A stretch of 18,309 nt of DNA from contig DFJU01000106.1 of NCBI GenBank assembly GCA_002373755.1, forward strand, positions 11,990 to 30,298, given 5' to 3'. This DNA is from Bacteroidales bacterium UBA3663 (GTDB lineage Bacteria; Bacteroidota; Bacteroidia; Bacteroidales; UBA3663). This document shows, piece by piece, positions 14,906 through 18,309 of this stretch. A program made the position numbers and the translations under genes. Each line of letters begins with the position of its first letter. Within the stretch, counting starts at the first letter, position 1. The notes under the pieces were generated by a model. That model ran no database searches. It was not told the DNA's origin and worked only from the letters and a program-made list of their open reading frames with translations.

Positions 14906-16978
14906 TTACCTCGCCACCGGCAGCCACACCGTCATGTCGCAGCGGCCTCGGTTGCCCCATGCGAAGTAGGGGACGAAGCGGACGGTGGCGCGACGTGTTG
15001 CGGTTGCGAGCGGACGGTAGAGCACACCTTGCCACGACGGGGCATCGGCCACAATCTCGACTTCCGTTTCGAGGCCGACGATGCGGCTGCCGTCAATCTG
15101 CATCTCGACGGGGCGGAACTTCGCATCGGCTGGAACCGAGACATCGTCCAGACGCACGCCCTTGGGCAGGTCGCATTCCTCTAGACAATAGACCACCGGA
15201 CCGCGCTGTACGGCCACCTGGTTGCGAATCTCTTCGGCCAATGGGTGCGCCTCCATCAGGCGGGCGGGCATCGGAAGGTCGATGGCCAATGTATCTCCCT
15301 CGCGCCAAATCCGTGTAGTGGTGCGGTAGCCCGTGCTGTCGGCCGTCAGTCCGCTCCACGCAGGGATGCGCATGGCGATGCTCCACGCTGTCTTGCGCGC
15401 CTTTTTCGGGATTTTGACGACGGTGAGCCGGATGTGGCCGTCCCACGGATAGTCGGTATCCTGACGCAGGGTGGCTTCGCCCACGCCGGGCACATCGGCC
15501 ACCACCTCGCTTGCGCCGTACATCTGGCAGCTGAGGGTGCGCTCGCCCACGGTGTAGGCGTAGTTCTGTGCCTCGCAGAGTGTGCGCAGCGTGTTGGGCG
15601 GACAGCAGAAGCAGGAGATGTATTCGGTGCGCTCCTTCGGCCAACGCAGCGTGTAGGGCAGGTCTTTCGAGAGGCGCAGCGGGTTGGTGTAGAAGTAGCG
15701 TCGGCCGTCGAGCGAGATGCCCGAAAGCACACTGTTGATCATACACTGTTCGGCCACGTCGGCATATTTCGCATCGCCCGTCACTTCGAGCATACGCCAG
15801 TTGAACAGCATGTTGCCGATGTTGGCGCAGGTCTCGTTGTGTGCCGTGCTGTTGGGCAGCTGGTAGGGCCGGCCGAACGACTGGTGCACCTTCTGGATGC
15901 TGTCGGGCGTGTAGTTGGTGCCGTCGGGCGATGTGCCGTCGTAGAGCGCGCCGCATCCGCCGGTGATGTACATCTTGCGGCCGATGATGTCCTGCCAGAT
16001 GCTTGTCAGATTGCCCATCCAGTCGTGTCCGTCGGCGTTCTTATGGCCGATTTCTGCCATCACGTCGGCCACACCCGCGTAGAGGTAGGTCGAACGGACG
16101 GCATGGCCCATCGCCTCATATTGCGTCTCGAAGGGGTCGCGGTCCTGATTGTCGTCGGTGCCGTTCTGCACCTGGCTGCGTATGGCGATGAGCTGCTGGG
16201 CCAGCTGGAGGTAGCGCGGATTGCGCGTCTCGCGCCACATCTCGACCACGCCCATGTAGTGGCTCGGGCAGATGGCGCATCGTGCGAGCTCGGCCGATGC
16301 GGTCTCGTAGAAGTTCACCAGAAAGTCGGTGGCGCGGACGGCGCAGTCGAACAGCGTGGTCTTGCTCGTGGCGCGCTTGTGGACGATGCCGGCCATCATC
16401 AGGTGGCCGAGATTGTAGGTCTCGAAGTTCAGACGGTTGGCGAACTGGCCCTTCTCGTCGGCCGCACCGACAGCCGTTCCGATGACGGTCTGCTGGCGTG
16501 AGTCATTGGCCGATGCCTTTTTCCGCCGTTCCTCGATGATGACGGGCGTGTGGATGTAGCCGTCGGCGCGCTGCGAACGCACTACGCGGTCGATGAAGGT
16601 GTCCATGATTGTGTCCAATGCGGCATCCTTCGTCACGGCATAGACGGCAGCCATGCCCTCCAGCCACTTGTACATGTCGCCGTCGTGGAATGGAGGCCCC
16701 CAATGTTCGCCCTCGCAGTCGCCGGCCGCGATTTCAAAGTTGCGGAAGCCGTGCGACACGTCGGGGTTCTGCCACGTCTGCCACATGCTCTGCACCGAGG
16801 TGCGGCTGAAGACGTTGAAGCGTTCGCCCCAGAAGCCGTCGGTCCAGCGCACGTTGCCCAACGGGACGTCGTGCATCACGGCGTGCTGGCTCTGGGTGGT
16901 CTCGCTCAAACTCTGGGCGTGGAGGGAAAATGAGAGTACGGAAACGGAAATGGATAAGATGAAAGATTGTATATTCAT
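14906..16978 (-). CDS. Beta-L-arabinofuranosidase, GH127 (DUF1680) family
   Basis: A 690-residue protein with a signal peptide (MNIQSFILSISVSVLSFSLHA, cut near residue 21-22), so periplasmic or exported. The family signature is clear: VRWTDGFWGERF (43-54), HDGDMYKWLEGMAAVYA (98-114), RADGYIHT, a GHAVRSTYLYAG helix (291-302), TGGCGA and HNETCANIGN (380-389), then CFCCPPN (456-462). In characterised GH127 enzymes a Glu and three Cys in these two places hold zinc, and one Cys is the nucleophile. Here they are E382, C384, C458 and C459, so the enzyme should be active. It would release beta-L-arabinofuranose or a related sugar from pectic side chains; related families (GH137, GH146) are alternatives. 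It follows the GH78-like gene on the same strand, with a double-palindrome hairpin between them. Confidence 0.9.
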   Translation of the reverse strand: MNIQSFILSISVSVLSFSLHAQSLSETTQSQHAVMHDVPLGNVRWTDGFWGERFNVFSRTSVQSMWQTWQNPDVSHGFRNFEIAAGDCEGEHWGPPFHDGDMYKWLEGMAAVYAVTKDAALDTIMDTFIDRVVRSQRADGYIHTPVIIEERRKKASANDSRQQTVIGTAVGAADEKGQFANRLNFETYNLGHLMMAGIVHKRATSKTTLFDCAVRATDFLVNFYETASAELARCAICPSHYMGVVEMWRETRNPRYLQLAQQLIAIRSQVQNGTDDNQDRDPFETQYEAMGHAVRSTYLYAGVADVMAEIGHKNADGHDWMGNLTSIWQDIIGRKMYITGGCGALYDGTSPDGTNYTPDSIQKVHQSFGRPYQLPNSTAHNETCANIGNMLFNWRMLEVTGDAKYADVAEQCMINSVLSGISLDGRRYFYTNPLRLSKDLPYTLRWPKERTEYISCFCCPPNTLRTLCEAQNYAYTVGERTLSCQMYGASEVVADVPGVGEATLRQDTDYPWDGHIRLTVVKIPKKARKTAWSIAMRIPAWSGLTADSTGYRTTTRIWREGDTLAIDLPMPARLMEAHPLAEEIRNQVAVQRGPVVYCLEECDLPKGVRLDDVSVPADAKFRPVEMQIDGSRIVGLETEVEIVADAPSWQGVLYRPLATATRRATVRFVPYFAWGNRGRCDMTVWLPVAR

Positions 16979-17012
16979 GACATAAGTTTAATAGTTCCAA
17001 CAAAAAACGGAT

Positions 17013-17093
17013 TTCAAGGAGGCGATGCTTCCAGCGTCGCTCATAAATTCGTGGATGTTTTTATAGCGACGTTGGAAACGTCGCTTCCTTGAA
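17013..17093 (-). repeat. Double palindrome (REP-like) followed by a T-run; possible terminator or attenuator
   Basis: Arms 17013-17041 and 17065-17093 form a 29-bp inverted repeat with four mismatches, all transitions. Each arm is itself a palindrome: AGCGACGTT-GGA-AACGTCGCT (17065-17085) is perfect, and GCGATGCT-TCC-AGCGTCGC (17022-17040) has one G-U type pair. On the minus strand the structure begins three bases after the GH78-like stop codon and is followed by T6 (complement of 17003-17008). It can act as a terminator or attenuator between the GH78-like and GH127 genes, and looks like a dispersed palindromic repeat. Confidence 0.65.
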
Positions 17094-17095
17094 TT

Positions 17096-18309
17096 TCAGG
17101 CCAGCGTGACGGTCTGTCCAGCCTCGATTGTGGCCGATTTCCCGGCTACGCGGATTTCGCCGGGGCCGATGCCCTTCGGAGCCGTCACCGTGAGGCGTTG
17201 GCCGTCCATCTCGATGTGGATAGGGCCGAACGGAGTGGGTACGTCGCCGCGCATCCACGCGAGGCCGCCAAGCGTTGGCCGTGCCGTCCATGCGGCTTTG
17301 CCATCGGCCGAAATGTAGCCCGGCTGGAGAGGCTCGACGCCGAGGAAGTAGCGGCCGATGAGGTAGATGGGCGATGCGCCCCACGCGTGGCAGAGTGATT
17401 TGCCGTATGGTCGGCCGTACATCTCGAGGTGCGGAGCCTTGGGCGATGGGACAATGCCATCGGCCATAAATCCGGATGTCTTTTCGTTGGCCGATGCCTC
17501 GTCTTCGGGTACGTATTTTTCCCAGAACGAGGTCGCTCCGTTGCGCAACATTCCGCCCCAATATGCCTTGATTTCGGGTAGCACGTCGGCCTGCAAGCCC
17601 AGCTGACAGAGTGCGGCCAGTTCGTAGAAGCGCATGTATGGCGTCGTGATGGCCGGCACGTCGGGATTCTGCATCACGTTGGCGAGAATTTCCTGCGCGC
17701 GCTTGGCATCGGCCACATCGTAGAGGATTGCCATCATGTTCGGGAACTTCGTCACCTGTCGGTTCAATGTCAATGTGGTGGCGGAACTTTCTCCTCCCCT
17801 CTTGGAGGGTCGGAGGGGGTCTTCAAGTGCGTGCAGATACGCCTTCTGTGCGTCGTCCCAGAATAGTCGGTCGGTCTTTTGCTGCACATCGTCGGCCAAA
17901 GTCGCGTAGCGGTCGGCTTCGGTGTCGCCCACCAGCGCGGCGCATATCTGCATGGTGCGCAGGCTGCGGATGAGGAGCATCTGCTCGAAACTGAGGATGC
18001 CGCGCTTGTGCATCGGGAAATCGACCCAATCGACAAAGACCCAGTCGTCGGGTTGGCCGATGGCGAGTCCGTCGTCGGAGAGGCGGCCCAGGGTGTAGTC
18101 CATCAGCGTCTTGGCGCGCGGATACATCTCAGCGATGAAGGCCGTGTCGCCCGTGTAGCGATAGTAGTCGGCCAACGAGTTGAACCAGTAGAACGTGTAG
18201 TCGAGGATGGTGTTGACGTGCGCCGTGACGGGATCTTTGCCGCGCAGCTGGCGGATGGTGCGCTTCACGGCCTCGCTGTCGAACCGCAGGTAGTAGTTCA
18301 TCAGGTACG
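17096..18309 (-). CDS. Alpha-L-rhamnosidase-like protein, GH78 family (C-terminal part); 5' partial
   Basis: The frame is open at the window edge (codons for Tyr-Leu precede the ATG at 18301), so at least 403 residues are present and the N-terminus is missing. The sequence is the later part of a six-hairpin (alpha/alpha)6 barrel with the C-terminal beta domain: ILDYTFYWFNSLADYYRYTGD, then DDWVFVDWVDF, FPNMMAIL, a SFWEKY block, and SLCHAWGASPIYLIGRYFLGVEP, which is characteristic of GH78 rhamnosidases. These remove alpha-L-rhamnose, which fits the PL11 lyase in the same locus. The catalytic acid region lies partly before the window, so activity cannot be judged fully. Residues about 160-173 (counted from the ATG) form an unusual Pro/Arg/Lys/Gly-rich insert encoded by a GC-rich palindrome. 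The downstream GH127 gene is 117 bases away on the same strand. Confidence 0.85.
   Translation of the reverse strand, partial: YLMNYYLRFDSEAVKRTIRQLRGKDPVTAHVNTILDYTFYWFNSLADYYRYTGDTAFIAEMYPRAKTLMDYTLGRLSDDGLAIGQPDDWVFVDWVDFPMHKRGILSFEQMLLIRSLRTMQICAALVGDTEADRYATLADDVQQKTDRLFWDDAQKAYLHALEDPLRPSKRGGESSATTLTLNRQVTKFPNMMAILYDVADAKRAQEILANVMQNPDVPAITTPYMRFYELAALCQLGLQADVLPEIKAYWGGMLRNGATSFWEKYVPEDEASANEKTSGFMADGIVPSPKAPHLEMYGRPYGKSLCHAWGASPIYLIGRYFLGVEPLQPGYISADGKAAWTARPTLGGLAWMRGDVPTPFGPIHIEMDGQRLTVTAPKGIGPGEIRVAGKSATIEAGQTVTLA
17783..17824. repeat. GC-rich palindromic insert inside the GH78-like gene
   Basis: The block around CTCCTCCCCTCTTGGAGGG (17791-17809) continues into TCGGAGGGGG (17810-17819) and can fold in several ways, including CCCTC (17797-17801) with GAGGG (17805-17809). 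It encodes EDPLRPSKRGGESS in frame, between parts of the protein that look conserved. Its composition differs sharply from its surroundings and recalls dispersed intergenic hairpins of Bacteroidetes. Confidence 0.5.

Noticed and set aside
15245..16501. Plus-strand open frame of 418 codons opposite GH127
   Set aside because: The GH127 motifs on the minus strand are complete; the antisense product is composition-driven.
1..18309. tRNA, rRNA or known riboswitch
   Set aside because: No cloverleaf-like or conserved RNA core was seen on either strand in the short gaps.

Overview
The window looks like part of a pectin (rhamnogalacturonan/arabinan) degradation locus from a GC-rich Bacteroidales bacterium, most likely Prevotella-like. 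The evidence is: secreted glycosidases and a lyase ending in short Prevotella-type C-terminal tails; a lipoprotein with a lipobox; no Shine-Dalgarno sites; and candidate promoters of the Bacteroidetes type (-7 TAnnTTTG, -33 TTG). No SusC/SusD pair, sensor or transporter lies inside the window, so any regulator and importer must be outside it.

Layout. Bases 1-9035 carry three plus-strand genes: the C-terminal part of a PL11 rhamnogalacturonan lyase with a very long repeat-rich extension (5' end missing), a 1223-residue multidomain clan-A type glycoside hydrolase, and a tandem double-domain GH43 enzyme. A bidirectional terminator (9091-9125) separates them from the minus-strand half. Reading that half in its own direction, it holds a GH78-like alpha-L-rhamnosidase (5' end missing, 18309-17096), a GH127 beta-L-arabinofuranosidase (16978-14906), a 1630-residue exonuclease-like/RecQ/UvrD fusion helicase (14891-9999), and a small lipoprotein of unknown function (9878-9165) with its own promoter.

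How the genes fit together. PL11 cuts the rhamnogalacturonan-I backbone, GH78-type enzymes remove rhamnose, and GH43 and GH127 remove arabinose or galactose side-chain sugars. The set therefore suits breakdown of decorated rhamnogalacturonan-I. The helicase starts only 14 bases after the GH127 stop, so it is probably co-transcribed with the sugar genes although it belongs to DNA metabolism or genome defence. Its base composition is visibly less GC-rich than its neighbours.

The spaces between genes are short (247, 215, 129, 120, 14 and 117 bases) but structured: phased ACTTTGAT repeats inside a perfect 16-bp inverted repeat, a 184-bp MITE-like element with 23-bp inverted ends, a convergent-gene terminator, and a double palindrome followed by a T-run.

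The most unexpected signal is at whole-window scale. The octamer TCGCGTAG occurs 17 times on the two strands, in different codon phases and also between genes, where fewer than one copy is expected from base composition. It resembles the density of a DNA uptake or chromosome-organisation sequence. A second word, GGCCGATG, is also strongly enriched, but codon preference may explain part of that.
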